Below are positions 32,306-46,300 of a stretch of DNA of 64,000 bases, in pieces. Numbering within the stretch: the first letter of the stretch is position 1; the number at the start of each line of letters is the position of its first letter. A program made the position numbers and the translations under genes. The notes below the pieces were generated by a model. The model did no database searches. It saw nothing but the letters and a program-made list of their open reading frames with translations, and was not told the DNA's origin. Source of the DNA: Isoperla grammatica (lineage: Eukaryota; Arthropoda; Insecta; Plecoptera; Perlodidae); contig OX246742.1 of NCBI GenBank assembly GCA_945910005.1, forward strand, positions 47,221,902-47,285,901, read 5' to 3'.

Positions 32306-34076
32306 TTTTATGAGCAGTTATTTTTATTTTGCACATATCCTCAGTCTTTTATGATAGTATAATTGCGTCTAACTTCAAATACACTAATAATCGGTTAATG
32401 TTTAGTCAGTTTCAGAAAACTTGTTCCTAAAGAGCCTATTTTCTAACAACTAACAAACGCCTGCGCGCGTAGCTAGTGGCGAATTATTGAACTAATTGGT
32501 TTCCACTATATGCACAAGTGAAGTGTGGCACAAGGCAGTGTGTTGTGTGAAAATTCTCACTCACTCAACATCTCAACAGCGGTTCACAACTTGTTACAAC
32601 TCTACAAACTAGGTTACAAAGTGTGAAATAATCAAATTTTGATTTGTTGGGGGGGGGGGGGGGGGTATGAGCCCTTTATCTGGGCAAAATGGATTCTTGA
32701 ATTAAGCACACCAAGTTTAGTAATAACGTTCTCAATTTACTTTAACACCTTTATGCCTGAACTGCAAGTTTGAAATAGTATGTAATAATTAATCTAACAC
32801 CAAATCAAAATATCAGGCTCATCTTTTTTTAAATGGAAGTAACAGGAAAAGCAACAAAAAAATAGCAAGAAAATTGGCAATTGACTAATTACTGAAGGTA
32901 AGACAAATGTGTTAGTCCAGGACATAGAGAAATCTATTTTCTCAGATTAACATTAGTGGAAATGTGAGCTTGTGATAGTAACAATGTTAGCGGTATGTCT
33001 TCATGTTATACTTGAATGCGAGATTAGAGAAATCTTAGATTTGAATATTCGCGCCCACTAGAGATTCCAATCTTACAAAACTTGGCAGGACAAATGGAAT
33101 TAATTTCACGCGAGACAATTATTCAAGTTACAGTCGGAAAATGTATGCGTAACATAATTAAATTATGTAAGGCTGTTGCAGCCACCGATTTCGTTTTCTG
33201 AAGCGTCAATATCATGGAACATATGGATTGGGCAAATTGGTAAAGTGGTAAATTGGGCCAAACTGCAATATTGTAAAAATAAACGAATATAAAATGTAGA
33301 CAACGTACTCTCAATATAAAACTTTTACGAATTACGTGTCTCTGAAATCTATTATAAACGAGTGTATGTTTTACGCTTTAAGCTTTATTCGCTTAGCTAG
33401 AAAAATAACAACTTCAAATAAATATATTTATTTAACGTCAACGAAACGTGCTCAGTTATCAACAGCCAAGTAGTTCTCGTCAATGTTCCAATTCTGTTTG
33501 ATGGTTTTCTGGTTTTCGCTTTACAAAAACGACAATATTTCGGTTCCATTCAGTCCGGTATTTTTTTCAGAAACGCTCAGAAAGCAACTCGAAAAGCCCG
33601 ATTTAAACATTTTCGTTTACGGCGCTCTTGTTGGGGTCTCCGCCCCGGCCTAACCAAACCCCCCGTGCGTTCTTCATTGTCCTGATAAGATATCACCTAG
33701 AGTGTCAATCATGACCCCCCCCCCAGCCCCCGCGGAGAAGATTGGCGAACGTCCGCCCACTTATTATTTTAGAAAATATGAAGCACTGCACAGTGCACAT
33801 AACTCTATTGCACTGATTTAATGAACTTTGCCCAGGTTTCGAACACTTCACGGTCGGGTAAGTCTTCGCTTTGGCGGCGATAAATCCATTTGAAAGCAAT
33901 AATGTTTAAGTATAAAACTCATTGGAGCTAGTCGTATCTCACCTGCATGATATGATACGCGTGTGTTTACAACGAGGGGCCTAACAAACACTGTAAGCCA
34001 CTTGTTGATATCTATAGGATTCATACTTCCATCGCCTAAAATATTTATCGGGTAAACCTTCAATGATGATTGACTG
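32306..34076. other. A/T-rich intergenic DNA with a poly-G tract
   Basis: G17 at 32649-32665 and a C-rich run at about 33,714-33,724. No supported gene; the frames here are short and unmatched. Confidence 0.5.
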
Positions 34077-34140
34077 TGGCAGGAATCGAACCGTGTTTAA
34101 GAGTAATACTACACCACATCGAACACATGTTTTCTCTCAG
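34077..34140 (-). mobile_element. tRNA-derived relic, minus strand
   Basis: On the minus strand GTGGTGTAGTATTAC (34117-34103) resembles an A box and GGTTCGATTCC (34092-34082) is a B box. The spacing is only 25 bp, so about 18 bp of the tRNA body is missing. Confidence 0.45.
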
Positions 34141-35306
34141 CTCCTAAGGTATCCGGTAAGTTATTCCCACACAGCAAGAAACAAATTATGCGTACTGTAG
34201 GTGACACTTTCATGTAACGCTCACGTAGAAACAAATGAAGGATAACATAATCTTGAATGGCCGCTGATGGAAATCGTTGAATATCATTTAAATTATAAAT
34301 CGTTTCAATTTTATTGCATCTTTCTACTCGTGTTCCTCTCACTTTATGTCAACGAAAAGCAAGTCATTACGAACGAACAGCCTCGGTCAATGAGCCGAGG
34401 TTTAAGTCAGCAACCAGTTTGTTGGCACCACTGCAGACGACTGCTTTACATAAACCGAGGTTTTAGTAAACGAGCAAAACAACTTTAAACATGTACGTGT
34501 TTCACGCCATCCCGTCTAGAATTCTCTAAACATTAACATTTAAATCTCCAATAACTTGTAGATATCTTTCATCAATCTACGTTTGGACTTTCTTTGATAA
34601 GGAAGAGCCAGACGTCAGAGCAATCTAGCAAGCATCGGGTTTGATGGGTATGGACCATGCAAGACATGTAGTAGACACTACCTGCACACCCATCAGACTG
34701 CAGCGATCAACAAGGGCGCACAGTGGTCGAGATCCGTGACAAGTGACTTTTCACTCGACACTTCCGCCGGGCTAAGATTAACTTACGTCTTGCGTTGATT
34801 GGATCTCTAACTGAAAGTCAGCTTTCATATCCAGATACGACAGATTAAACGAGCGAGCAAAGTGCGTTCCAGTCGCCTCGACAGAAGGGTACGCGGATAG
34901 ATACAAATACAACACTAAACATTAAACAAGACACATTTTACATATCCTAACATGTACAAGGACTAAAAAATGACTCACTCAAATGCGGCTGCTCGAAAAC
35001 TTCGCGGCTGCAAAATGTGGGACTCGTTCCGTGTGGATGTTGTTCCAGTTGGGAGATATTCCGTTCGGGAGTAATTCCGCGTTCAGCAACACAGGTGGAT
35101 TTGTGTTGGCACTCGCTGGAACACTCGTGATGAAGAATAGTTAGAACAGAATACATTAAATAAGTATAATGAATTAAATAAATATAATTAATTAAATAAG
35201 TATATACAAATAAGTTCCGTCTTGCCGCCATTATCTGAAAGATATAAAATAAAATTGTTTTACAAAATTATCTAATTTGAGGGATATAAATGACAGTCAC
35301 GTCGTT
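34141..35306. other. Intergenic, no supported gene
   Basis: Includes an A/T-rich stretch at about 35,152-35,210 with AATTAAATAA(G/A)TATA repeated three times. The frames at 34109-34488 and 34947-35231 match nothing. Confidence 0.45.
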
Positions 35307-35310
35307 CCCG

Positions 35311-35502
35311 ATCGTCCATGGACTGCAGGGCCTGATCGTCCATGGACTGCACGGCCTGATCGTCCAAGGACTGCACGGCCTGATCGTCCATGGACTGCAC
35401 GGCCTGATCGTCCATGGACTGCAGGGCCTGATCGTCCATGGACTGCAGGGCCTCATCGTCCATGGACTACAGGGGCTGATCGTCCATGGACTGCAGGGCC
35501 CA
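35311..35502. repeat. Eight 24-bp repeats open in several frames
   Basis: Units start ATCGTCCATGGACTGCA at 35311 and every 24 bp to 35479, with few substitutions. Because 24 is a multiple of three, octapeptide-repeat frames run through on both strands (plus: GLIVHGLQ and TAGPDRPW; minus: MDDQALQS and RPCSPWTI). No signal or domain accompanies them, so I call the DNA a minisatellite, not a gene. Confidence 0.93.
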
Positions 35503-35859
35503 CTGGCAAGGTTGCCAAGCCACGCATGTAGACTCGCGCGCCATAAAACAGTGATAAAACAGTTTTATGGAGGTGCTAAAACATTCGCCGCATGAAAGTC
35601 ACTAATTACCAATAAACGGTGGATATAATGCGTTCCTCGTCCACGTGTACACCCTCCCCCCCAACCCCCTTCCAACGCGGCTTTCGGCGAATAAAACTCA
35701 CACTTTTGCCTTTTTCGCAGATAACTAATTTAATAAGGTATGATAATCTGAATGATCTCAAAGTCGGATGACTACTTTTAAAAATATTCCGCCCAAAACT
35801 TGACTTCTTGCTACGCTCATCTTGTATCGTGCGGTAATCTGTGTCGGCAGTGCTTCAGT
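35503..35859. other. Spacer between the 24-bp array and the satellite edge
   Basis: No array or gene. A short C-rich pyrimidine run lies near 35,652. Confidence 0.45.
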
Positions 35860-35992
35860 CACGTGATGTACGATACAGCCAATAGGGTGCAGCCTGTCCG
35901 TCCTCTGATACGCTTCATACATCACCATATCGTGTACAGATAGACACTGGCCACGGGTCACTGCCTGCGACCAATACTATGCCGTATATATC
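35860..35992 (+). promoter_or_regulatory. Core-promoter-like cluster at the satellite edge
   Basis: CACGTG at 35860-35865, CCAAT at 35879-35883 and 35971-35975, and TATATAT at 35985-35991 are ordered as in a pol II promoter reading into the array. A start about 30 bp beyond the TATA box would fall at about 36,015, the first satellite base. Each motif alone is common; only the order and position are suggestive. Confidence 0.25.
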
Positions 35993-38660
35993 CCGAGCAA
36001 CACAGCGCATAATAACACTTCACACGAGTTACAACTACTCAGTTAAATCACTTCACGACGACACACGAGTTACAACTACTCAGTTAAATCACTTCACGAC
36101 GACACACGAGTTACAACTACTCAGTTAAATCACTTCACGACGACACTCGAGTTACAACATCTCAGTTAAATCACTTCACGACGACACACGAGTTACAACT
36201 ACTCAGTTAAATCACTTCACGACGACACACGAGTTACAACTACGCAGTTAAATCACTTCACGACGACACACGAGCTACAACTACTCAGTTAAATCACTTC
36301 ACGACGACACACGAGTTACAACTACTCAGTTAAATCACTTCACGACGACACACGAGTTACAACATCTCAGTTAAATCACTTCACGACGACACACGAGTTA
36401 CAACTACTCAGTTAAATCACTTCACGACGACACACGAGTTACAACTACTCAGTTAAATCACTTCACGACGACACACGAGTTACAACTACTCAGTTAAATC
36501 ACTTCACGACGACACACGAGTTACAACTACTCAGTTAAATCACTTCACGACGACACACGAGTTACAACTACTCAGTTAAATCACTTCACGACGACACACG
36601 AGTTACAACTACTCAGTTAAATCACTTCACGACGACACACGAGCTACAACTACTCAGTTAAATCACTTCACGACGCCGAGTTACAACTACTCAGTTAAAT
36701 CACTTCAGGACGCCGAGTTACAACTACTCAGTTAAATCACTTCAGGACGACACACGAGTTACAACTACTCAGTTAAATCACTTCACGACGACACACGAGT
36801 TACAACTACTCAGTTAAATCACTTCACGACGACACACGAGTTACAACTACTCAGTTAAATCACTTCAGGACGCCGAGTTACAACTACTCAGTTAAATCAC
36901 TTCACGACGCCGAGTTACAACTACTCAGTTAAATCACTTCACGACGACACACGAGTTACAACTACTCAGTTAAATCACTTCAGGACGCCGAGTTACAACT
37001 ACTCAGTTAAATCACTTCACGACGACACACGAGTTAAACTACTCAGTTAAATCACTTCAGGACGCCGAGTTACAACTACTCAGTTAAATCACTTCACGAC
37101 ACACGAGTTACAACTACTCAGTTAAATCACTTCAGGACGCCGAGTTACAACAACTCAGTTAAATCACTTCAGGACGCCGAGTTACAACTACTCAGTTAAA
37201 TCACTTCAGGACGACACGATAGTTACAACTACTCAGTTAAATCACTTCAGGACGCCGAGTTACAACTACTCAGTTAAATCACTTCACGACGACACACGAG
37301 TTACAACTACTCAGTTAAATCACTTCACGACGACACACGAGTTACAACTACTCAGTTTAATCACTTCAGGACGACACACGAGTTACAACTACTCAGTTAA
37401 ATCACTTCAGGACGCCGAGTTACAACTACTCAGTTAAATCACTTCACGACGACACACGAGTTACAACTACTCAGTTAAATCACTTCAGGACGCCGAGTTA
37501 CAACTACTCAGTTAAATCACTTCACGACACACGAGTTACAACTACTCAGTTAAATCACTTCAGGACGCCGAGTTACAACTACTCAGTTAAATCACTTCAG
37601 GACGCCGAGTTACAACTACTCAGTTAAATCACTTCAGGACGCCGAGTTACAACTACTCAGTTAAATCACTTCAGGACGCCGAGTTACAACTACTCAGTTA
37701 AATCACTTCAGGACGCCGAGTTACAACTACTCAGTTAAATCACTTCACGACGCCGAGTTACAACTACTCAGTTAAATCACTTCAGGACGCCGAGTTACAA
37801 CTACTCAGTTAAATCACTTCAGGACGCCGAGTTACAACTACTCAGTTAAATCACTTCAGGACGACACACGAGTTACAACTACTCAGTTAAATCACTTCAC
37901 GACGACACACGAGTTACAACTACTCAGTTAAATCACTTCAGGATGCCGACTTACAACTACTCAGTTAAATCACTTCAGGACGCCGAGTTACAACTACTCA
38001 GTAAAATCACTTCAGGACGCCGAGTTACAACTACTCAGTTAAATCACTTCACGACGACACACGAGTTACAACTACTCAGTTAAATCACTTCAGGACGCCG
38101 AGTTACAACTACTCAGTTAAATCACTTCACGACGACACACGAGTTACAACTACTCAGTTAAATCACTTCAGGACGACACACGAGTTACAACTACTCAGTT
38201 AAATCACTTCACGACGACACACGAGTTACAACTACTCAGTTATATCACTTCACGACGACACACGAGTTACAACTACTCAGTTAAATCACTTCACGACGAC
38301 ACACGAGTTACAACTACTCAGTTAAATCACTTCACGACGACACACGAGCTACAACTACTCAGTTAAATCACTTCAGGACGCCGAGTTACAACTACTCAGT
38401 TAAATCACTTCACGACGACACACGAGTTACAACTACTCAGTTAAATCACTTCAGGACGCCACACGAGTTACAACTACTCAGTTAAATCACTTCAGGACGA
38501 CACACGAGTTACAACTACTCAGTTAAATCACTTCACGACGACACACGAGTTACAACTACTCAGTTAAATCACTTCAGGACGCCGAGTTACAACTACTCAG
38601 TTAAATCACTTCACGACGCCGAGTTACAACTACTCAGTTAAATCACTTCAGGACGACACA

Positions 38661-41600
38661 CGAGTTACAACTACTCAGTTAAATCACTTCACGACGACAC
38701 ACGAGTTACAACTACTCAGTTAAATCACTTCACGACGACACACGAGTTACAACTACTCAGTTAAATCACTTCACGACGACACACGAGTTACAACTACTCA
38801 GTTAAATCACTTCACGACGACACACGAGTTACAACTACTCAGTTAAATCACTTCACGACGCCGAGTTACAACTACTCAGTTAAATCACTTCAGGACGACA
38901 CACGAGTTACAACTACTCAGTTAAATCACTTCACGACGACACACGAGTTACAACTACTCAGTTAAATCACTTCACGACAACACACGAGTTACAACTACTC
39001 AGTTAAATCACTTCACGACGACACACGAGTTACAACTACTCAGTTAAATCACTTCACGACGACACACGAGTTACAACTACTCAGTTAAATCACTTCACGA
39101 CGACACACGAGTTACAACTACTCAGTTAAATCACTTCAGGACGCCGAGTTACAACTACTCAGTTAAATCACTTCACGACGCCAAGTTACAACTACTCAGT
39201 TAAATCACTTTAGGACGACACACGAGTTACAACTACTCAGTTAAATCACTTCACGACGACACACGAGTTACAACTACTCAGTTAAATCACTTCAGGACGA
39301 CACACGACTACAACTACTCAGTTAAATCACTTCACGACGACACACGAGTTACAACATCTCAGTTAAATCACTTCACGACGTCACACGAGTTACAACTACT
39401 CAGTTAAATCACTTCACGACGACACACGAGTTACAACATCTCAGTTAAATCACTTCACGACGACACACGAGTTACAACTACTCAGTTAAATCACTTCACG
39501 ACGTCACACGAGTTAGAACATCTCAGTTAAATCACTTCACGACGACACACGAGTTACAACTACTCAGTTAAATCACTTCACGACGACACACGAGGTACAA
39601 CTACTCAGTTAAATCACTTCAGGACGACACACGAGTTACAACTACTCAGTTAAATCACTTCAGGACGCCGAGTTACAACTACTCAGTTAAATCACTTCAG
39701 GACGACACACGAGTTACAACTACTCAGTTAAATCACTTCACGACGACACACGAGTTACAACTACTCAGTTAAATCACTTCAGGACGCCGAGTTACAACTA
39801 CTCAGTTAAATCACTTCACGACGACACACGAGTTACAACTACTCAGTTAAATCACTTCACGACGACACACGAGTTACAACTACTCAGTTAAATCACTTCA
39901 CGACGACACACGAGTTACAACTACTCAGTTAAATCACTTCACGACGACACACGAGTTACAACTACTCAGTAAAATCACTTCACGACGACACACGAGTTAC
40001 AACTACTCAGTTAAATCACTTCACGACGACACACGAGTTACAACTACTCAGTTAAATCACTTCAGGACGCCGAGTTACAACTACTCAGTTAAATCACTTC
40101 ACGACGACACACGAGTTACAACTACTCAGTAAAATCACTTCAGGACGACACACGAGTTACAACTACTCAGTTAAATCACTTCAGGACGCCGAGTTACAAC
40201 TATTCAGTTAAATCACTTCACGACGACCAAGAGTTACAACTACTCAGTTAAATCACTTCAGGACGACACACGAGTTACAACTACTCAGTTAAATCACTTC
40301 AGGACGCCGAGTTACAACTACACAGTTAAATCACTTCAGGACGACACACGAGTTACAACTACTCAGTTAAATCACTTCACGACGACACACGAGTTACAAC
40401 TACTCAGTTAAATCACTTCAGGACGACACACGAGTTACAACTACTCAGTTAAATCACTTCAGGACGACACACGAGTTACAACTACTCAGTTAAATCACTT
40501 CAGGACGACACACGAGTTACAACTACTCAGTTAAATCACTTCAGGACGCCACACGAGTTACAACTACTCAGTTAAATCACTTCACGACGCCGAGTTACAA
40601 CTACTCAGTTAAATCACTTCAGGACGACACACGAGTTACAACTACTCAGTTAAATCACTTCAGGACGCCACACGAGTTACAACTACTCAGTTAAATCACT
40701 TCACGACGCCGAGTTACAACTACTCAGTTAAATCACTTCAGGACGCCACACGAGTTACAACTACTCAGTTAAATCACTTCACGACGCCGAGTTACAACTA
40801 CTCAGTTAAATCACTTCAGGACGCCACACGAGTTACAACTACTCAGTTAAATCACTTCACGACGCCGAGTTACAACTACTCAGTTAAATCACTTCAGGAC
40901 GACACACGAGTTACAACTACTCAGTTAAATCACTTCACGACGCCGAGTTACAACTACTCAGTTAAATCACTTCAGGACGCCGAGTTACAACTACTCAGTT
41001 AAATCACTTCACGACGACACACGAGTTACAACTACTCAGTTAAATCACTTCAGGACGCCGAGTTACAACTACTCAGTTAAATCACTTCACGACGACACAC
41101 GAGTTACAACTACTCAGTTAAATCACTTCAGGACGCCGAGTTACAACTACTCAGTTAAATCACTTCAGGACGACACACGAGTTACAACTACTCAGTTAAA
41201 TCACTTCACGACGACACACGAGTTACAACTACTCAGTTAAATCACTTCACGACGACACACGAGTTACAACTACTCAGTTCAATCACTTCACGACGACACA
41301 CGAGTTACAACTACTCAGTTAAATCACTTCAGGACGCCGAGTTACAACTACTCAGTTAAATCACTTCACGACGACACACGAGTTACAACTACTCAGTTAA
41401 ATCACTTCAGGACGCCGAGTTACAACTACTCAGTTAAATCACTTCACGACGCCGAGTTACAACTACTCAGTTAAATCACTTCAGGACGCCGAGTTACAAC
41501 TACTCAGTTAAATCACTTCAGGACGCCGAGTTACAACTACTCAGTTAAATCACTTCAGGACGCCGAGTTACAACTACTCAGTTAAATCACTTCAGGACGC

Positions 41601-43353
41601 CGAGTTACAACTACTCAGTTAAATCACTTCAGGACGCCGGGTTACAACTACTCAGTTAAATCACTTCACGACGACACACGAGTTACAACTACTCAGTTAA
41701 ATCACTTCACGACGACACACGAGTTACAACTACTCAGTTAAATCACTTCACGACGCCGAGTTACAACTACTCAGTTAAATCACTTCAGGACGCCGAGTTA
41801 CAACTACTCAGTTAAATCACTTCACGACGACACACGAGTTACAACTACTCAGTTAAATCACTTCACGACGCCGAGTTACAACTACTCAGTTAAATCACTT
41901 CACGACGACACACGAGTTACAACTACTCAGTTAAATCACTTCACGACGCCACACGAGTTACAACTACTCAGTTACATCACTTCACGACGACACACGAGTT
42001 ACAACTACTCAGTTAAATCACTTCACGACGACACACGAGTTACAACTACTCAGTTAAATCACTTCACGACGACACACGAGTTACAACTACTCAGTTAAAT
42101 CACTTCACGACGCCGAGTTACAACTACTCAGTTAAATCACTTCACGACGACACACGAGTTACAACTACTCAGTTAAATCACATCACGACGACACACGAGT
42201 TACAACTACTCAGTTAAATCACTTCAGGACGACACACGAGTTACAACTACTCAGTTAAATCACTTCACGACGCCGAGTTACAACTACTCAGTTAAATCAC
42301 TTCAGGACGCCACACGAGTTACAACTACTCAGTTAAATCACTTCACGACGCCGAGTTACAACTACTCAGTTAAATCACTTCAGGACGACACACGAGTTAC
42401 AACTACTCAGTTAAATCACTTCACGACGCCGAGTTACAACTACTCAGTTAAATCACTTCAGGACGCCGAGTTACAACTACTCAGTTAAATCACTTCACGA
42501 CGACACACGAGTTACAACTACTCAGTTAAATCACTTCAGGACGCCGAGTTACAACTACTCAGTTAAATCACTTCAGGACGCCGAGTTACAACTACTCAGT
42601 TAAATCACTTCACGACGACACACGAGTTACAACTACTCAGTTAAATCACTTCAGGACGCCGAGTTACAACTACTCAGTTAAATCACTTCAGGACGACACA
42701 CGAGTTACAACTACTCAGTTAAATCACTTCACGACGACACACGAGTTACAACTACTCAGTTAAATCACTTCACGACGACACACGAGTTACAACTACTCAG
42801 TTAAATCACTTCAGGACGCCGAGTTACAACTACTCAGTTAAATCACTTCACGACGACACACGAGTTACAACTACTCAGTTAAATCACTTCAGGACGCCGA
42901 GTTACAACTACTCAGTTAAATCACTTCACGACGCCGAGTTACAACTACTCAGTTAAATCACTTCAGGACGCCGAGTTACAACTACTCAGTTAAATCACTT
43001 CAGGACGCCGAGTTACAACTACTCAGTTAAATCACTTCAGGACGCCGAGTTACAACTACTCAGTTAAATCACTTCAGGACGCCGAGTTACAACTACTCAG
43101 TTAAATCACTTCAGGACGCCGAGTTACAACTACTCAGTTAAATCACTTCACGACGACACACGAGTTACAACTACTCAGTTAAATCACTTCACGACGACAC
43201 ACGAGTTACAACTACTCAGTAAAATCACTTCACGACGCCGAGTTACAACTACTCAGTTAAATCACTTCAGGACGCCGAGTTACAACTACTCAGTTAAATC
43301 ACTTCACGACGACACACGAGTTACAACTACTCAGTTAAATCACTTCACGACGC
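38661..43353 (+). repeat. Higher-order repeat copy 1 (4,693 bp)
   Basis: Defined by rare variants that recur exactly 4,693 bp later: CGACAAC at 38976, TTTAGGACG near 39211, GTTAGAAC near 39511, GACCAAGAG near 40227, CTACACAG near 40321, GTTACATC at 41972 and CACATCACG at 42181. The left limit is where the tail preceding 38,661 differs from that preceding 43,354. Confidence 0.9.
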
Positions 43354-46300
43354 CGAGTTACAACTACTCAGTTAAATCACTTCACGACGACACACGAGTT
43401 ACAACTACTCAGTTAAATCACTTCACGACGACACACGAGTTACAACTACTCAGTTAAATCACTTCACGACGACACACGAGTTACAACTACTCAGTTAAAT
43501 CACTTCACGACGACACACGAGTTACAACTACTCAGTTAAATCACTTCACGACGCCGAGTTACAACTACTCAGTTAAATCACTTCAGGACGACACACGAGT
43601 TACAACTACTCAGTTAAATCACTTCACGACGACACACGAGTTACAACTACTCAGTTAAATCACTTCACGACAACACACGAGTTACAACTACTCAGTTAAA
43701 TCACTTCACGACGACACACGAGTTACAACTACTCAGTTAAATCACTTCACGACGACACACGAGTTACAACTACTCAGTTAAATCACTTCACGACGACACA
43801 CGAGTTACAACTACTCAGTTAAATCACTTCAGGACGCCGAGTTACAACTACTCAGTTAAATCACTTCACGACGCCAAGTTACAACTACTCAGTTAAATCA
43901 CTTTAGGACGACACACGAGTTACAACTACTCAGTTAAATCACTTCACGACGACACACGAGTTACAACTACTCAGTTAAATCACTTCAGGACGACACACGA
44001 CTACAACTACTCAGTTAAATCACTTCACGACGACACACGAGTTACAACATCTCAGTTAAATCACTTCACGACGTCACACGAGTTACAACTACTCAGTTAA
44101 ATCACTTCACGACGACACACGAGTTACAACATCTCAGTTAAATCACTTCACGACGACACACGAGTTACAACTACTCAGTTAAATCACTTCACGACGTCAC
44201 ACGAGTTAGAACATCTCAGTTAAATCACTTCACGACGACACACGAGTTACAACTACTCAGTTAAATCACTTCACGACGACACACGAGGTACAACTACTCA
44301 GTTAAATCACTTCAGGACGACACACGAGTTACAACTACTCAGTTAAATCACTTCAGGACGCCGAGTTACAACTACTCAGTTAAATCACTTCAGGACGACA
44401 CACGAGTTACAACTACTCAGTTAAATCACTTCACGACGACACACGAGTTACAACTACTCAGTTAAATCACTTCAGGACGCCGAGTTACAACTACTCAGTT
44501 AAATCACTTCACGACGACACACGAGTTACAACTACTCAGTTAAATCACTTCACGACGACACACGAGTTACAACTACTCAGTTAAATCACTTCACGACGAC
44601 ACACGAGTTACAACTACTCAGTTAAATCACTTCACGACGACACACGAGTTACAACTACTCAGTAAAATCACTTCACGACGACACACGAGTTACAACTACT
44701 CAGTTAAATCACTTCACGACGACACACGAGTTACAACTACTCAGTTAAATCACTTCAGGACGCCGAGTTACAACTACTCAGTTAAATCACTTCACGACGA
44801 CACACGAGTTACAACTACTCAGTAAAATCACTTCAGGACGACACACGAGTTACAACTACTCAGTTAAATCACTTCAGGACGCCGAGTTACAACTATTCAG
44901 TTAAATCACTTCACGACGACCAAGAGTTACAACTACTCAGTTAAATCACTTCAGGACGACACACGAGTTACAACTACTCAGTTAAATCACTTCAGGACGC
45001 CGAGTTACAACTACACAGTTAAATCACTTCAGGACGACACACGAGTTACAACTACTCAGTTAAATCACTTCACGACGACACACGAGTTACAACTACTCAG
45101 TTAAATCACTTCAGGACGACACACGAGTTACAACTACTCAGTTAAATCACTTCAGGACGACACACGAGTTACAACTACTCAGTTAAATCACTTCAGGACG
45201 ACACACGAGTTACAACTACTCAGTTAAATCACTTCAGGACGCCACACGAGTTACAACTACTCAGTTAAATCACTTCACGACGCCGAGTTACAACTACTCA
45301 GTTAAATCACTTCAGGACGACACACGAGTTACAACTACTCAGTTAAATCACTTCAGGACGCCACACGAGTTACAACTACTCAGTTAAATCACTTCACGAC
45401 GCCGAGTTACAACTACTCAGTTAAATCACTTCAGGACGCCACACGAGTTACAACTACTCAGTTAAATCACTTCACGACGCCGAGTTACAACTACTCAGTT
45501 AAATCACTTCAGGACGCCACACGAGTTACAACTACTCAGTTAAATCACTTCACGACGCCGAGTTACAACTACTCAGTTAAATCACTTCAGGACGACACAC
45601 GAGTTACAACTACTCAGTTAAATCACTTCACGACGCCGAGTTACAACTACTCAGTTAAATCACTTCAGGACGCCGAGTTACAACTACTCAGTTAAATCAC
45701 TTCACGACGACACACGAGTTACAACTACTCAGTTAAATCACTTCAGGACGCCGAGTTACAACTACTCAGTTAAATCACTTCACGACGACACACGAGTTAC
45801 AACTACTCAGTTAAATCACTTCAGGACGCCGAGTTACAACTACTCAGTTAAATCACTTCAGGACGACACACGAGTTACAACTACTCAGTTAAATCACTTC
45901 ACGACGACACACGAGTTACAACTACTCAGTTAAATCACTTCACGACGACACACGAGTTACAACTACTCAGTTCAATCACTTCACGACGACACACGAGTTA
46001 CAACTACTCAGTTAAATCACTTCAGGACGCCGAGTTACAACTACTCAGTTAAATCACTTCACGACGACACACGAGTTACAACTACTCAGTTAAATCACTT
46101 CAGGACGCCGAGTTACAACTACTCAGTTAAATCACTTCACGACGCCGAGTTACAACTACTCAGTTAAATCACTTCAGGACGCCGAGTTACAACTACTCAG
46201 TTAAATCACTTCAGGACGCCGAGTTACAACTACTCAGTTAAATCACTTCAGGACGCCGAGTTACAACTACTCAGTTAAATCACTTCAGGACGCCGAGTTA

